Below are positions 18,774 through 28,270 of a DNA stretch of 64,000 nucleotides, piece after piece (position 1 is the first letter of the stretch; every line of letters begins with the position of its first letter). Source of the stretch: Natronomicrosphaera sp040876735 (GTDB lineage Bacteria; Planctomycetota; Phycisphaerae; Phycisphaerales; Phycisphaeraceae); assembly GCA_040876735.1 (NCBI GenBank), contig JBBDPC010000127.1, positions 9,789-73,788 on the forward strand, in the 5' to 3' direction. A program made the translations under genes and the position numbers. The notes below the pieces were generated by a model. The model made no database searches and was not told the origin of the DNA. It was given only the letters and a program-made list of their open reading frames with translations.

Positions 18774-19313
18774 ATGCTGCACGCCAGCCACACCCGATCG
18801 ACCGTTGCCCCGCCGGCCATCCGCCGGCGCGGGATGACGCTCGTGGAACTGGCGGTGGGGCTGGCGCTCGTCAGTGCCGTGATGAGCGGGCTGGTGCTGG
18901 TCAACCGCACGCTTCGCCTCGAAGCCGCCGAGGCCGAGACCCGACAGACCCTCGTGGTCCTTCAACATGCCCTGCGTGCATACACCGACGCCGCCGTCCC
19001 ATCCGATCCGCCTTCGGGGCCGGTGGGTGACGCGCTCGCGACGCTTCAGGCTCACCCCGCCGCCGCCGCCCACCTGGCCGAGTTGGACCTCACCCGCGAC
19101 GCCCACGGCCAACTCCAGGTGCTCGACGGCTACGGCCGGCCGATCCGCTACCAAGCCCGCGACGGCGACCGGCCGCTGCCCGCCAGCTTCGTCTCCGCCG
19201 GCCCCAGCGGCCGCTTCGGCGTCGCCGACGCTTCCGGCGCAGGCCACACCGATGTCCGCCGACACGCCGCCGACAACCTCTACGGCTTCGAACTGGAGGC
19301 CCCCACGCCATGA
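18774..19313 (+). CDS. Prepilin-like protein 1
   Basis: The 179-residue protein has a type III signal sequence RRRGMTLVELAVGLALVSAV at residues 17-36. A prepilin peptidase would cut after Gly and methylate Met, and Glu is present at position +5 of the mature form. A soluble domain without recognised fold follows and contains a DGYGRPIRYQ motif like the C-terminal part of GspG-type pseudopilins. Its stop overlaps the next start (ATGA at 19310-19313), so translation is coupled. It is likely a minor pilin or pseudopilin. Confidence 0.88.
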   Translation: MLHASHTRSTVAPPAIRRRGMTLVELAVGLALVSAVMSGLVLVNRTLRLEAAEAETRQTLVVLQHALRAYTDAAVPSDPPSGPVGDALATLQAHPAAAAHLAELDLTRDAHGQLQVLDGYGRPIRYQARDGDRPLPASFVSAGPSGRFGVADASGAGHTDVRRHAADNLYGFELEAPTP

Positions 19314-19825
19314 CTCGCCCAGCACCGACTCACGCCACGCACCGCCACGCCGCCTTCAGCCTCCCCGAGTTGCTGGTGGTCATCTTCATCATCGCCGCCC
19401 TGATGAGCGTCGGCCTCTTCGCCGCCGCCACCATGCGCGAGTCCGCACAGGTCCAGCAGACCCGCGGCATCCTCCAGGCCCTCGCCAACGCCGCCACCGA
19501 GTTCCAGGCCCAGACCGGCCGCAGCGTCCCCGCACCCGACGGCGGCGTCGAGACCATCGAGTGGTTCATCGCCCAGGCCCGCCAGGTGCCCGAGGTCGAG
19601 CAGGTGCTCTGGTCGATCAACGCCGACTACCTCACCACCGAAATCGCTGGCGGCGACGAAGTGCCCGAAACCGTCCACGACGTCTGGGAGACGCGCATCG
19701 AATACCGTCACCCCGACGATCCCCATGCCGACTTCCCCGAGCGTCACCGCCCCTACTTCGCCTCGGCCGGGCCGGATGAAACGTTCGGCACCGACGACGA
19801 CATCTACAGCTTCGACCTGGACTGA
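19310..19825 (+). CDS. Prepilin-like protein 2 with Ala before the cleavage site
   Basis: The 171-residue protein carries the prepilin signal HAAFSLPELLVVIFIIAALM at residues 13-32. The residue before the expected cut is Ala instead of Gly, and Pro replaces Ile at +4, while Glu +5 is kept. The soluble part ends in GPDETFGTDDDIYSFDLD, an Asp-rich stretch like the calcium site of major pseudopilins of the GspG type. It overlaps the previous gene by four bases and the next one starts four bases on. Probable pseudopilin. Confidence 0.85.
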   Translation: MTRPAPTHATHRHAAFSLPELLVVIFIIAALMSVGLFAAATMRESAQVQQTRGILQALANAATEFQAQTGRSVPAPDGGVETIEWFIAQARQVPEVEQVLWSINADYLTTEIAGGDEVPETVHDVWETRIEYRHPDDPHADFPERHRPYFASAGPDETFGTDDDIYSFDLD

Positions 19826-19828
19826 ACC

Positions 19829-20758
19829 ATGCCCACACCCGCCGCCCGCACAACACGCCCCGCCGTCCCAAGCCGTCTACGGCCAGGCACGCTCCGCGTG
19901 ACCACGCCCGCGGCCGGCTTCACCATCGTCGAACTGCTGGTCGCCATCGGCATCATCGGCATCATCGTCGCCATCGCCGTCCCCGCCACCCGCTCCATGC
20001 TCACCTACAGCCGCGGCGAGGCCGGCGTCAACAGCGTTTCCATCGCCGTCAACGCCGCTCGCATCTACAACCACCGCCTGACGCAGGATGATCTGGGCGG
20101 CGTCGGCCTGCCCTACGCCGACGAAGCCCGCTACAGTGGGACAGCGATGATTGTGACGCCCGCCGGCGAGATCCGACTGGCGATCAACGATCAGGCCGCA
20201 TCGCGTGTACCGCACAATCAACTCAGTGGTGACGCCGACAACGATCTGCTCGAAAACCCGTTCCTCAACATGCTCGGCTACGAAGACATCGAGGGCATCG
20301 ACTACATCACCGTCCCCCGGTCCGCTGGCATCGTCGGCGTCTACCGCAACGGGGGCGACACCCAATTCGTCGCGCCCCCCTTCGCCGTCCGCATCAACGA
20401 GCACGGCCACATCGCCACCGATCACAACTACATCTACTACGACGGTGACTACAACGGCGTCTACGACACCGGCAACACCCACGACTTCAGCACCAGCTAC
20501 GATCCCGCCGAAGAGGACCCCCGCTCCACCGGCGGCGTCCCGCAGACCGACGGCAAATACCACCTGCCTTACGAGGGCATCCCCACTGTCGCCGCCGTGC
20601 TGCTGTTCGACCGCGGCGAGTTTCAGGCCACCGACCACGCCTACCACAGCAGCGATGCCGAGGACTGGTTCACGGAGAAGGACAACCAGGACAACTTCGT
20701 CAACGTCACGCCGATCTACCTCAACCCCACCAGCGGCGTGATGCTGCGCGATCGATAA
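19829..20758 (+). CDS. Prepilin-like protein 3
   Basis: The 309-residue protein has a long leader of 29 residues and then AGFTIVELLVAIGIIGIIVA, a textbook type IV prepilin signal with Gly before the cut and Glu at +5. The soluble domain is large for a pseudopilin and contains many Asp/Asn/Tyr-rich turns (NYIYYDGDYNGVYDTGN) that may bind calcium. It sits in a tight run of pseudopilin genes, with a four-base gap upstream. It fits the GspH/GspG group in broad terms; its exact role is unknown. Confidence 0.87.
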   Translation: MPTPAARTTRPAVPSRLRPGTLRVTTPAAGFTIVELLVAIGIIGIIVAIAVPATRSMLTYSRGEAGVNSVSIAVNAARIYNHRLTQDDLGGVGLPYADEARYSGTAMIVTPAGEIRLAINDQAASRVPHNQLSGDADNDLLENPFLNMLGYEDIEGIDYITVPRSAGIVGVYRNGGDTQFVAPPFAVRINEHGHIATDHNYIYYDGDYNGVYDTGNTHDFSTSYDPAEEDPRSTGGVPQTDGKYHLPYEGIPTVAAVLLFDRGEFQATDHAYHSSDAEDWFTEKDNQDNFVNVTPIYLNPTSGVMLRDR

Positions 20759-20770
20759 ACGAGGGTGAAC

Positions 20771-21562
20771 ATGACCCACACGCCACGCACAACCCGCCCG
20801 TTCGCTGCCGGCTTCTCGCTCATGGAAGTGCTGGTCGCCCTCGGCATCTTCGCGCTCGGCTTTGTCGCCATCGCGTCGATCTTCCCCGCCGGCGCCATGC
20901 TCCAGCGCCAGACCGCCGACGACGTCAACGCCCGCCACGTCGAGCGCAATGCAAGGGCCATCATCCAAGCGACGCCGTTGGATGAAACCGAACTTCAGAC
21001 GATGTATAGCTCGCAGACGGTCGCCCCTGATCCGCCGCGTGAACTGGTGCGGTTCACCGACGATGCGCTCGACGGTGACGATGCCATCTGGTCGTATGAA
21101 ACCCGCTCCTATCCCTCGGCCATCACGATCATTGATCCCACCGATCCTATCGACCGCCCGTTCGTCTGGGTGCCCCTCCTGCGAGATACACGCGAAAACG
21201 ATACTGACCCACCCTCCTGGCTCATCGTCGCCTTCATCCTCCGCAATTCCGCCGACGAAGTCGCGGATGTCGTACGCCTTAACGACACCTCACGCCACGG
21301 ACCGCGCACCTTTGATTTGGGCCAGGACGCCGAAGAAGATGCCCGCATCGGCCTCAACGACTGGGTCGTCGACGCCCGCGGCTCCGTCTACCGCGTGCGG
21401 AGCACCGACGGCGACCTCATCCATGTGGACGGCTTCATCGAAGAAGACCCCGACTTCGCCGACAACGACTACGACCTCTGGTACTGCCCCCGCCCGGACA
21501 ACCGCAGCACCAGCCCGGCCCGCGGCGTCGTCGTCGTCAGCGAGTTCACCGGAATCGACTGA
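20771..21562 (+). CDS. Prepilin-like protein 4 (GspI/PilV-like)
   Basis: The 263-residue protein begins MTHTPRTTRPFAAGFSLMEV, and the signal AGFSLMEVLVALGIFALGFV is like that of PilV and GspI minor pilins (SLxEVLVALxI). ATG 20771 is preferred to a GTG two codons earlier, because GAGG lies six bases before it. The rest is a soluble domain of unknown fold. It is twelve bases after the preceding gene and probably belongs to the tip complex of the fibre. Confidence 0.87.
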   Translation: MTHTPRTTRPFAAGFSLMEVLVALGIFALGFVAIASIFPAGAMLQRQTADDVNARHVERNARAIIQATPLDETELQTMYSSQTVAPDPPRELVRFTDDALDGDDAIWSYETRSYPSAITIIDPTDPIDRPFVWVPLLRDTRENDTDPPSWLIVAFILRNSADEVADVVRLNDTSRHGPRTFDLGQDAEEDARIGLNDWVVDARGSVYRVRSTDGDLIHVDGFIEEDPDFADNDYDLWYCPRPDNRSTSPARGVVVVSEFTGID

Positions 21563-21578
21563 TCTGAAAGAGACACCC

Positions 21579-22934
21579 ATGCCGCGACAAACGCCCCGAT
21601 ACGCCGGCTTCACCATCATCGAACTCATGGTCGCCATCTCGATCATGACGCTGCTGATGTTCCTTGTGCATCAACTGTTCAACGAAACCTCCCGGGCCGT
21701 TTCCACCGGCATGAAGAGCGGCACAATCTTCGTCGAAAGCGAAACCTTCGGCGACCAGCTCGAACGCGACGCGGAACGGATGCTCGGGCCGGACAGTGAT
21801 GCCGATTTTTCCTCAAACGATCCGACTGCACACGGTGTACCGGCCGGCTTCCTCGTCATCGTCAACCGTCAGATTCCCGATGCCCCCGTCATGTACCAAG
21901 GGTACGAACTGTTTGAGGACACCAACACCGGCGACCGGGCGATCCGCAGCGACATGCTCATCTTCGTGACTGGTCCAACAGAGGAGGAGGTAGGCGACTT
22001 TCCGCCCACTCCCTCGGTCACGCCGCGCAACGCGAGTCAGTTCGGCAGCGATCTTGAAGCACAGTACACCCGCGTCATCTACGGCCACGCCCAGCGAACC
22101 GCGACCAAGGGCAGCAGGGGCACGCCGCTTGGTGATCCGGGCGACAACCGCCGGGCCAGCAGTTGGATTCTCAGCCGCCACCAGTTGCTGCTCGCGCCCG
22201 ACGAACTCGACACGGACAACGACATCTACGCCAATTACGCCACGTGGGGTGCGAACATCCAAGGCTACAGCGATACCGGCCCGATCGGCACGCCCCGCAT
22301 GTACGACGGTCTGACGGACGTGACAGCCGAACCGCTGGCAGGCGATCCAGCGACGCTTCCTGACATGGACTCCTCCATTATCTACCAGCTCAACGCCGGC
22401 AGCGGGGATTATCCCGCACGCATCGCCCCGCTTTACCGCGACAGTGGTGGCAACGTGACGCCGATCTCCGTCAATCCCTCCCCCACCGACATGGAGTTCG
22501 ATTCATGGCGGATTGCACAGATGCACGGGCAACTGACTGGCAACGTCAGCGACTTCATCGTTGAGTTCGCGGGCGATTATCAAGACGGCGACGGCCAGAT
22601 CGACCGTGACGGCGAAGGCAACATCATCTGGTACACGACCAACGGCCTAGCGAACGACGGCAGCAACGCTCATATACCACGCACCGAAGGGCTCACCGGC
22701 CAAGGTTCCGCGCCCAACGAGTTTTACTTTGATGAATGGGATGGAACCGATACGAACGGCGCATTCATCTGGCGTCACGACGACGGGGAGGAGAACAGCC
22801 AGTGGCCTTACCTGATCCGCGTGCGGTACCGGGTGCATGATTCGCGCGGGCTTGTCGAGAGCACGGTGGGCGAAGGGGTGCCGGAGGTCGGCCGGTGGTT
22901 CGAGCACGTGATTCGTGTGCGGCGGGAGCCGTAG
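21579..22934 (+). CDS. Prepilin-like protein 5 (GspJ/PilW-like)
   Basis: The 451-residue protein begins MPRQTPRYAGFTIIELMVAI. The signal AGFTIIELMVAISIMTLLMF is canonical, and FNETSRAVSTGMKSG after the membrane helix resembles GspJ/PilW proteins. At more than 450 residues it is about twice the usual size of GspJ, which fits the enlarged pseudopilins of planctomycetes. The upstream reading frame is open far into the previous gene, but the ATG at 21579, after its stop codon, is clearly the start. It directly precedes the GspK-like gene, as gspJ precedes gspK in classical operons. Confidence 0.87.
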   Translation: MPRQTPRYAGFTIIELMVAISIMTLLMFLVHQLFNETSRAVSTGMKSGTIFVESETFGDQLERDAERMLGPDSDADFSSNDPTAHGVPAGFLVIVNRQIPDAPVMYQGYELFEDTNTGDRAIRSDMLIFVTGPTEEEVGDFPPTPSVTPRNASQFGSDLEAQYTRVIYGHAQRTATKGSRGTPLGDPGDNRRASSWILSRHQLLLAPDELDTDNDIYANYATWGANIQGYSDTGPIGTPRMYDGLTDVTAEPLAGDPATLPDMDSSIIYQLNAGSGDYPARIAPLYRDSGGNVTPISVNPSPTDMEFDSWRIAQMHGQLTGNVSDFIVEFAGDYQDGDGQIDRDGEGNIIWYTTNGLANDGSNAHIPRTEGLTGQGSAPNEFYFDEWDGTDTNGAFIWRHDDGEENSQWPYLIRVRYRVHDSRGLVESTVGEGVPEVGRWFEHVIRVRREP

Positions 22935-23027
22935 GCGTCGCGTGCTGACGCGGTTTGTCGCCCCTTGGCCGTGCCTTGTCGCACGAGCCGGGCAAGGCGT
23001 TCCCGGGGCCTTAAGGAGAGATCAACC

Positions 23028-26000
23028 ATGCATCGCATGAACCAGATGATGCGTCGAATGAACCGAACGATGGCCGCCTCGGCCCGCCGGCGTGGGTCGG
23101 CGGTGCTGCTCGTGGTGGTGTCGCTGGTGCTGATGGTGCTCATCGGCACGGCCTATCTCCAGCAGACGCGCGTGCAGCGCTTCGCCGTCACCACCGCCGA
23201 GGGCTGCCAGGACCGCGTGATCCTGTCGATCCTCGACCAGATCAGCAACACGATCGCCAGGGATCTGGAAGAACGTAACCACGAGACCGACGGCTTCTCG
23301 CTGCATGACTACCCATGGACGAACCCCGGCACCTTCGGACGAACCGCCAACCAGTATGACGGCAGCACCCCGCCGGTGCATGGCAACTTCCGCGACCGTT
23401 CATGGCTCGCCCCGCACAGCCCGGTATATACAGGCCCAGGTGACACCGATCCGTCCTGGGGCAAGATCACGAACCTCACCGGCCTCTTCCTCGATTACAA
23501 CCGCGAGACCAACACGTTCGGCATCAGCGATGATGTGCCGGCCGAGCATCTTGTCGATAACACCGGCGACGCCAACCATCGCGACACCAACCTCCAGGTC
23601 AACATCAACGACAATCCCGCCGGCTTCCTCCAACTCGTCGACGCGACGGGCGACGGCATCCCCGATAGCCGGTGGACGTGGGCCCCGATCCGCGAGTGCG
23701 GCGGCATCACCTACCTCATGGCCGCATACATCACCGACCTCAGCGGTCTGATCAACGTCAACACGGCGTTGAACAGCGGCCTGTTCGACACCTCACCCGC
23801 GGGCGGGGACGCGCCGCACTGGCATCTGCCGACGGAACTCGACCTCGGCGGCCTGGTCTACGAGATGGACAACACCGGGGACGGCCCCACCAACCTGAAC
23901 GAGGGCATGCTCGCCTATCGCCTCGGCGTCACGTCGCCAGGCACGCCGCCCGTGTCCCGAGCCGACCGCGACAGCTTCTGGCAAAACCAGGGCCGGTACT
24001 TCACGCAGCAGTCCAACGATTACCGCCGGTACGGACTGTCGAACGAATACGAGCTGCGCCACCGCTTCGGCCTCAACAGTCTGGCCACGCCCGCCCTGCT
24101 CGCGGAGAGCACCGGACTCGGCGCCTTTCTTCGTGACGATGAAGGCGACGAACGGCGATACGACAACGTGAACTGGAGCCTTTATAACAACACCGGCAGT
24201 GCGACGGATCACTACAACTTCTACCACCGCGAACCGCGCAAGCTGATGACGACGATGAGCGGTGCGATGCCATTCGTCTGGCCGGTATCGGACACGCAGA
24301 ATTTCAACCGTGGCGGCAGCAAGCAGAACCTCAACGGCAGCGCGGATGCGATCGCCGGCGTAATCGAGGACGCCTTCGCAGGTGTGCTGCAGAACGACCT
24401 GCCCGCCCGTTCGCCGGTGAATGAATTCCCCCACCAGTTCGCTGCCAACATCGCCGCGTACGCCGACGGGGACAGCAAGCTGAACGTGGTCAGTGACGGT
24501 TCAAACGATTACTTCGGCTTCGAAGCGCTGCCGTTGATTACAGACGTGTACGTGCAGGCGGAGTATGAAGGCGTGGCCGCACCGCCGGACAGCGGCGATC
24601 CGGTGGCGGATGGGTGGGACATCACCTGGACGCAGCAGCCTCGGCCGGGCTACGCCATCGAAGTCCGCAACGCCTTCCGTCACCCGATTGACCTGACGAC
24701 GGTTCACCTGGTCGTCGAGGGCGTGGACTGGGGCACCCTGGCCGACCTGACGGAGAAGGGGGAGAATGACAGCACGCGCCTCGAAACGCTCGCCCCCGAC
24801 CATGTGCTGATCTTCTACCGCAACTCCGGCAGCGGCGGCAGCGGGTCCAACGATGACCTCGAGTCGTTCCTGACCGAGGAAAGTGGCTACACCAACATCG
24901 AACGCCGATTCGCACTCAACGATACGGACGTGCACTGGCCCGACGGCGAGGCCAGCAGCACGACCGGGTCGGAGACGGTTCAGGTCGAACTGCAAGCCAC
25001 GCTCGATGACGACGACGAAGCAGCGGACTGGGACTGGCCCTACTGGATCGCCGATGCGGTGACGTTGCCGGACAAATACATCCAGGAAGGCGTCGCGCCT
25101 GGCGCCACGCCGCCGGCCGGCTTTGAAGATCCCGGCACCCCGGTGGAGCAGTACTGGCAATACGTCAACAGCGGCGATGGGCGCGGGCTGAACGTGCTGG
25201 CGATCGGCGGCGACGACTTCGAGGACGACGAGGCGCCGGTCGCGTACAACCGGACGGACACGCACCTGCCCGACATGATCGTGCTCGGCGAAGCGGACAA
25301 GGGCAACGGCGCCTACCACGTTGACCTGGAAGAGCAGCAGGTCCTCGTCGGCAACCGCGGCGTGATTCGGCAAGTGGGTGAACTGGCGCATATTACCGCC
25401 CTGGCGATGTATGTCCCCACAGCGGTCAACCCTGCCGGCCAGACGATGGCGACGGCGTGGGCCGCCGGCATCGACGACCCCGCCAACCCGGACGTGCGCG
25501 ACCTGATGCTTGACTTCTGGCCTGCCAGCGGCAGTCTCGTCACGACCGACGACAACGACTACCGCGTCACACACGCCGCGATGCTGATCGACCAGTTCAC
25601 GACACTGAGCCCGGCAGAACAGAACACCGTGCCCGGCCTGCTGAACGTGAACACCGCGCCGCAACACCTGTTGGAAAAAGTGCTGCCATTGCCGGATCCG
25701 TGGCTGCGGCAGGAGGTGGCGCGGCGAATTGTGGCATATCGCGAGGCGTCGCAGGCGGACCGTGTGACGATGCTCAACAGCGATTACGCCCTGCCTGGCG
25801 CTGACCCGGTCACGAGCGACGACGTGCGAGCGAACCCCGGCATCGCCCACATCGGTGAACTCTACCCGTTGCTGCAAGACCTGCTGGTGGAGGATCACAC
25901 CGGCGATGGCGGCCCGAATCTCACCGATGATACAGACGCCATCGATGAGGATGGCACAAACACCATCCGCGTCGACTTCCTGACCAACCCCGCCGCCGAC

Positions 26001-26255
26001 GAGGCCGACGGCATCGCCAACGATCGCGAAGAAGAGGCGATGCTGTTCACGTTCCTCTCGCAGGTGCTCACGACGCGGAGCGACTTCTTCGCCGCTTACG
26101 TCATCGTGCGTGGCTACGATGCGAACAGCAACTTCACCGCCACCGACGTACTGGAGCAGACACGCTTCATTGCAATCTTTCAGCGTGAACTGGACAGCGG
26201 CGAGGTGCGCGTGGTGGCCGTGCTGCCGGGTGAACGGCCGTACGAAGTGCGGTGA
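23028..26255 (+). CDS. Giant GspK-like pseudopilin
   Basis: The 1075-residue protein has an atypical prepilin signal RRRGSAVLLVVVSLVLMVLI at residues 20-39, without Glu +5, as is normal for GspK. The motif LLNVNTAPQHLLEKVLPLPD near residue 870, followed by a helix-hairpin-helix-like region, is characteristic of GspK; a second copy (INVNTALNSGLF) lies near residue 240. It is about three times longer than enterobacterial GspK (about 330). The ATG has a strong ribosome site (AAGGAGAG). GspK caps the pseudopilus tip with GspI and GspJ, whose candidates lie just upstream. Confidence 0.85.
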   Translation: MHRMNQMMRRMNRTMAASARRRGSAVLLVVVSLVLMVLIGTAYLQQTRVQRFAVTTAEGCQDRVILSILDQISNTIARDLEERNHETDGFSLHDYPWTNPGTFGRTANQYDGSTPPVHGNFRDRSWLAPHSPVYTGPGDTDPSWGKITNLTGLFLDYNRETNTFGISDDVPAEHLVDNTGDANHRDTNLQVNINDNPAGFLQLVDATGDGIPDSRWTWAPIRECGGITYLMAAYITDLSGLINVNTALNSGLFDTSPAGGDAPHWHLPTELDLGGLVYEMDNTGDGPTNLNEGMLAYRLGVTSPGTPPVSRADRDSFWQNQGRYFTQQSNDYRRYGLSNEYELRHRFGLNSLATPALLAESTGLGAFLRDDEGDERRYDNVNWSLYNNTGSATDHYNFYHREPRKLMTTMSGAMPFVWPVSDTQNFNRGGSKQNLNGSADAIAGVIEDAFAGVLQNDLPARSPVNEFPHQFAANIAAYADGDSKLNVVSDGSNDYFGFEALPLITDVYVQAEYEGVAAPPDSGDPVADGWDITWTQQPRPGYAIEVRNAFRHPIDLTTVHLVVEGVDWGTLADLTEKGENDSTRLETLAPDHVLIFYRNSGSGGSGSNDDLESFLTEESGYTNIERRFALNDTDVHWPDGEASSTTGSETVQVELQATLDDDDEAADWDWPYWIADAVTLPDKYIQEGVAPGATPPAGFEDPGTPVEQYWQYVNSGDGRGLNVLAIGGDDFEDDEAPVAYNRTDTHLPDMIVLGEADKGNGAYHVDLEEQQVLVGNRGVIRQVGELAHITALAMYVPTAVNPAGQTMATAWAAGIDDPANPDVRDLMLDFWPASGSLVTTDDNDYRVTHAAMLIDQFTTLSPAEQNTVPGLLNVNTAPQHLLEKVLPLPDPWLRQEVARRIVAYREASQADRVTMLNSDYALPGADPVTSDDVRANPGIAHIGELYPLLQDLLVEDHTGDGGPNLTDDTDAIDEDGTNTIRVDFLTNPAADEADGIANDREEEAMLFTFLSQVLTTRSDFFAAYVIVRGYDANSNFTATDVLEQTRFIAIFQRELDSGEVRVVAVLPGERPYEVR

Positions 26256-26295
26256 CGGCGGACCGTGCGAGCAACTGAGTTGAGGGAGGCGTGAC

Positions 26296-26742
26296 GTGAC
26301 GGACGAGATTGCGCAACGGCGGGATGCCGACTGCATCTTCTGCCGCATCGTGGCGGGCGAGATCCCCTGCCACCGGCTGCACGAGGATGAGCAGGTGCTG
26401 GCGTTCCTGGATGTCGGCCCCTTGTCGCCCGGACATGCGCTGGTGGTGCCCAAGGCGCACTATGCAACGCTGGACCAGATGCCGGGCGACCTGGCGGCGG
26501 CGTGCATGCGGGTCGTGCCGGGGCTGGCCCGGGCGATCCTGGAAGTGACCGGCGAGTCGGCGTTCAACGTGCTGCAAAACAACGGCGAACGGGCGCACCA
26601 GGCAGTCGGCCACGTTCACTTCCACATCATCCCCAAGACAGATGACGCAGGCCTGGGCATTGACTGGCCGGCGGGGAAAGTGGACGAGCAGATGGCACGC
26701 GACCTGCGGACGAAGATCGCGGCGGCGATAGCGCGTTCGTGA
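26296..26742 (+). CDS. HIT-family nucleotide hydrolase
   Basis: The 148-residue protein starts with GTG after the ribosome site GGGAGG. It contains a zinc-type CIFC motif near the N-terminus and the histidine triad in GHVHFHIIPK. The size and motifs match bacterial HIT proteins (HinT-like), which hydrolyse nucleoside phosphoramidates or related dinucleotides. It follows the pseudopilin operon by 40 bases but has no obvious functional tie to it. Confidence 0.92.
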   Translation: MTDEIAQRRDADCIFCRIVAGEIPCHRLHEDEQVLAFLDVGPLSPGHALVVPKAHYATLDQMPGDLAAACMRVVPGLARAILEVTGESAFNVLQNNGERAHQAVGHVHFHIIPKTDDAGLGIDWPAGKVDEQMARDLRTKIAAAIARS

Positions 26743-26767
26743 GTTGCGGTGCAATCACGGTGGGGAC

Positions 26768-27035
26768 GATTGAAACCACGGATGGACACAGATCAGAGAG
26801 GACACTTGCGATTCGTTGATCGATGGTGACTGGGTTTTGACGCGATAACAGGATTTTCGGGATCGACAAGATGGGGAGTTTTCAGTTTTCGGCCCTGCCT
26901 TTCTGGCTTGATCCTGTCCATCCCGTCGATCCTGTTATCCGGTCAAAATTCAGTGACAGGCTGCAATCGGCTACTCGTGTGACCTATCTCTTTTCTGATC
27001 CGTGTCCGTCCGTGTGCATCCGTGGTTTCAGTTCC
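26768..27035 (+). repeat. Nested word-iterated hairpin G (two word families)
   Basis: The outer arms are about 26768-26801 (GATTGAAACCACGGATGGAC) and 26992-27035 (CCGTGTGCATCCGTGGTTTC), which pair. The inner arms are about 26832-26875 (GATAACAGGATTTTCGGGAT) and 26917-26951 (GATCCTGTCCATCCCGTCGA), built from a different GGAT/CAGGAT word. The whole element is a palindrome inside a palindrome and fills the gap between two converging genes. It is not a simple U-tract terminator. Confidence 0.85.
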
Positions 27036-27043
27036 TTTTGGTT

Positions 27044-27745
27044 TCAGTCCCCTCGCTCCGCCGGCTTGTGAAACAGCGTGACATTGGGGTGCGGGTGCTC
27101 GGCCTGCCAGCGGAAGCGGGTGGCGAGCCAGTGCATGGTGCGCGGCTGGTAGAAGCAGACATGCGTAGAATCGCGGCGGTACCACCAGTCGGCAAACGGC
27201 TGGCCGGGTTGAAGCATCTCCGTCATCACCGCAAGCCAGCCGGCGGGGCGAAGCAAAGCGTCAAGGCGGGCGAACTCGGCGGCGGGGTTGTGAAAGTGCT
27301 CGGCCGTCTCGGTGCAGGTAATGAATTCATACCGGCGTCGCAGCGCGTCGGGGTCGGGGGCGAAGGCGGGGTCGTAGAGCGTCATGGGAAGGCCTTGCGC
27401 TTCGAGCATGAGCGACAGCGTCGGCCCCGGACCGGAGCCGTAGTCGAGGCCGTGGGCGTGGGCGGGGAGTTTGGGGACGAGCGGGTCGGCGAGTTTGGCG
27501 AGGAAACGGCGGTAGCCGGGGTCGTCGGGGCAGTTTTCGTGAAGCGCGTAGTGGGCGTGTTCGGCCGTACGCGAGGGGCGGTCGGCCGGGTGCATGGAAA
27601 CGAGCCCGCAGACAGCACAGCAGGTGTAGCGGGCGTGCGGACGGCTCGGCGCGTCGCTCGCGTCGTAATGCCACGCAGGCTGGTCAGCCTGGCAGAGCGG
27701 GCACGGCGGCGTGGCCATCGGCGGAGGCAACGGCATCTCATTCAT
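27044..27745 (-). CDS. Class I SAM methyltransferase with zinc ribbon
   Basis: The 233-residue protein starts at the ATG that overlaps the stop of tadA by four bases. Two CxxC pairs (CPLC and CAVC) within the first 50 residues form a zinc ribbon. A SAM-binding motif HGLDYGSGPGPTL and the motif-III-like region LLRPAGWLAVMTEML follow. This domain order is found in a large group of class I methyltransferases of mostly unknown substrate. The 281-residue longer frame would run deep into tadA and is rejected. Coupled translation with tadA suggests a possible RNA or nucleotide role, but that is only inference. Confidence 0.83.
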   Translation of the reverse strand: MNEMPLPPPMATPPCPLCQADQPAWHYDASDAPSRPHARYTCCAVCGLVSMHPADRPSRTAEHAHYALHENCPDDPGYRRFLAKLADPLVPKLPAHAHGLDYGSGPGPTLSLMLEAQGLPMTLYDPAFAPDPDALRRRYEFITCTETAEHFHNPAAEFARLDALLRPAGWLAVMTEMLQPGQPFADWWYRRDSTHVCFYQPRTMHWLATRFRWQAEHPHPNVTLFHKPAERGD

Positions 27746-28260
27746 GTCGACGGCGGCCCGGGGCGCGGCTTGGGCGGTTTGACCGAGCCGCGGCGCGCCT
27801 GAAAAAAACGCTGGAGCACGGCAGCGCATTCCTCGGCCAGCACGCCCGCCCGCACGTCCAGTCGATGGTTGAACCGCGGTTCGCTGCAAAGCTGGTGGAT
27901 CGTATGGACGCAGCCCATTTTGGGATCAGCACAGCCGTAGACCAGCCGGGGCATGCGGGCGTTGACCAGCGCACCTGCGCACATCGGGCATGGCTCGAGC
28001 GTGACGTAGAGCGTGCAGTCATCCATCCGCCACGTACCCAGGCGGTGAGCGGCTTCACGCAAGGCGATCACCTCGGCGTGGGCGGTGGGATCGGCGTCGA
28101 TCTCCCGGCGGTTGTGGGCCCGGGCGAGGATCGCTTCACCCTGGCAGATCAGGGCGCCGACGGGCACTTCGCCCAGTTGCGCGGCACGCTCGGCCTCGGC
28201 CAGGGCGAGACGCATCATCGCGATGTCACGGTCGTCGGTGGTGGCGGGTGTGGCGGGCAC
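27742..28260 (-). CDS. tadA: tRNA-specific adenosine deaminase TadA
   Basis: The zinc deaminase motifs HAEVIAL and PCPMCAGAL are both present, as are the TadA-type sequences GEVPVGALI and ALVNARMPRLVYG. TadA converts adenosine to inosine at the wobble position of tRNA-Arg(ACG). The start is uncertain: GTG at 28260 gives 172 residues, ATG at 28218 gives a shorter form, and GTG 28335 a longer one. GTG 28260 fits the usual TadA length best. The C-terminal tail is Pro/Lys-rich. Confidence 0.92.
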   Translation of the reverse strand: MPATPATTDDRDIAMMRLALAEAERAAQLGEVPVGALICQGEAILARAHNRREIDADPTAHAEVIALREAAHRLGTWRMDDCTLYVTLEPCPMCAGALVNARMPRLVYGCADPKMGCVHTIHQLCSEPRFNHRLDVRAGVLAEECAAVLQRFFQARRGSVKPPKPRPGPPST

Positions 28261-28270
28261 GGTATGGACA

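Noticed and set aside
20862..21578. Extension of prepilin 5 into the preceding gene
   Set aside because: The frame overlaps the PilV-like gene out of frame. The prepilin signal starts at 21579.
27746..27889. Longer start of the zinc-ribbon methyltransferase
   Set aside because: It would overlap tadA by 148 bases. The ATGA overlap at 27742-27745 gives a better start.
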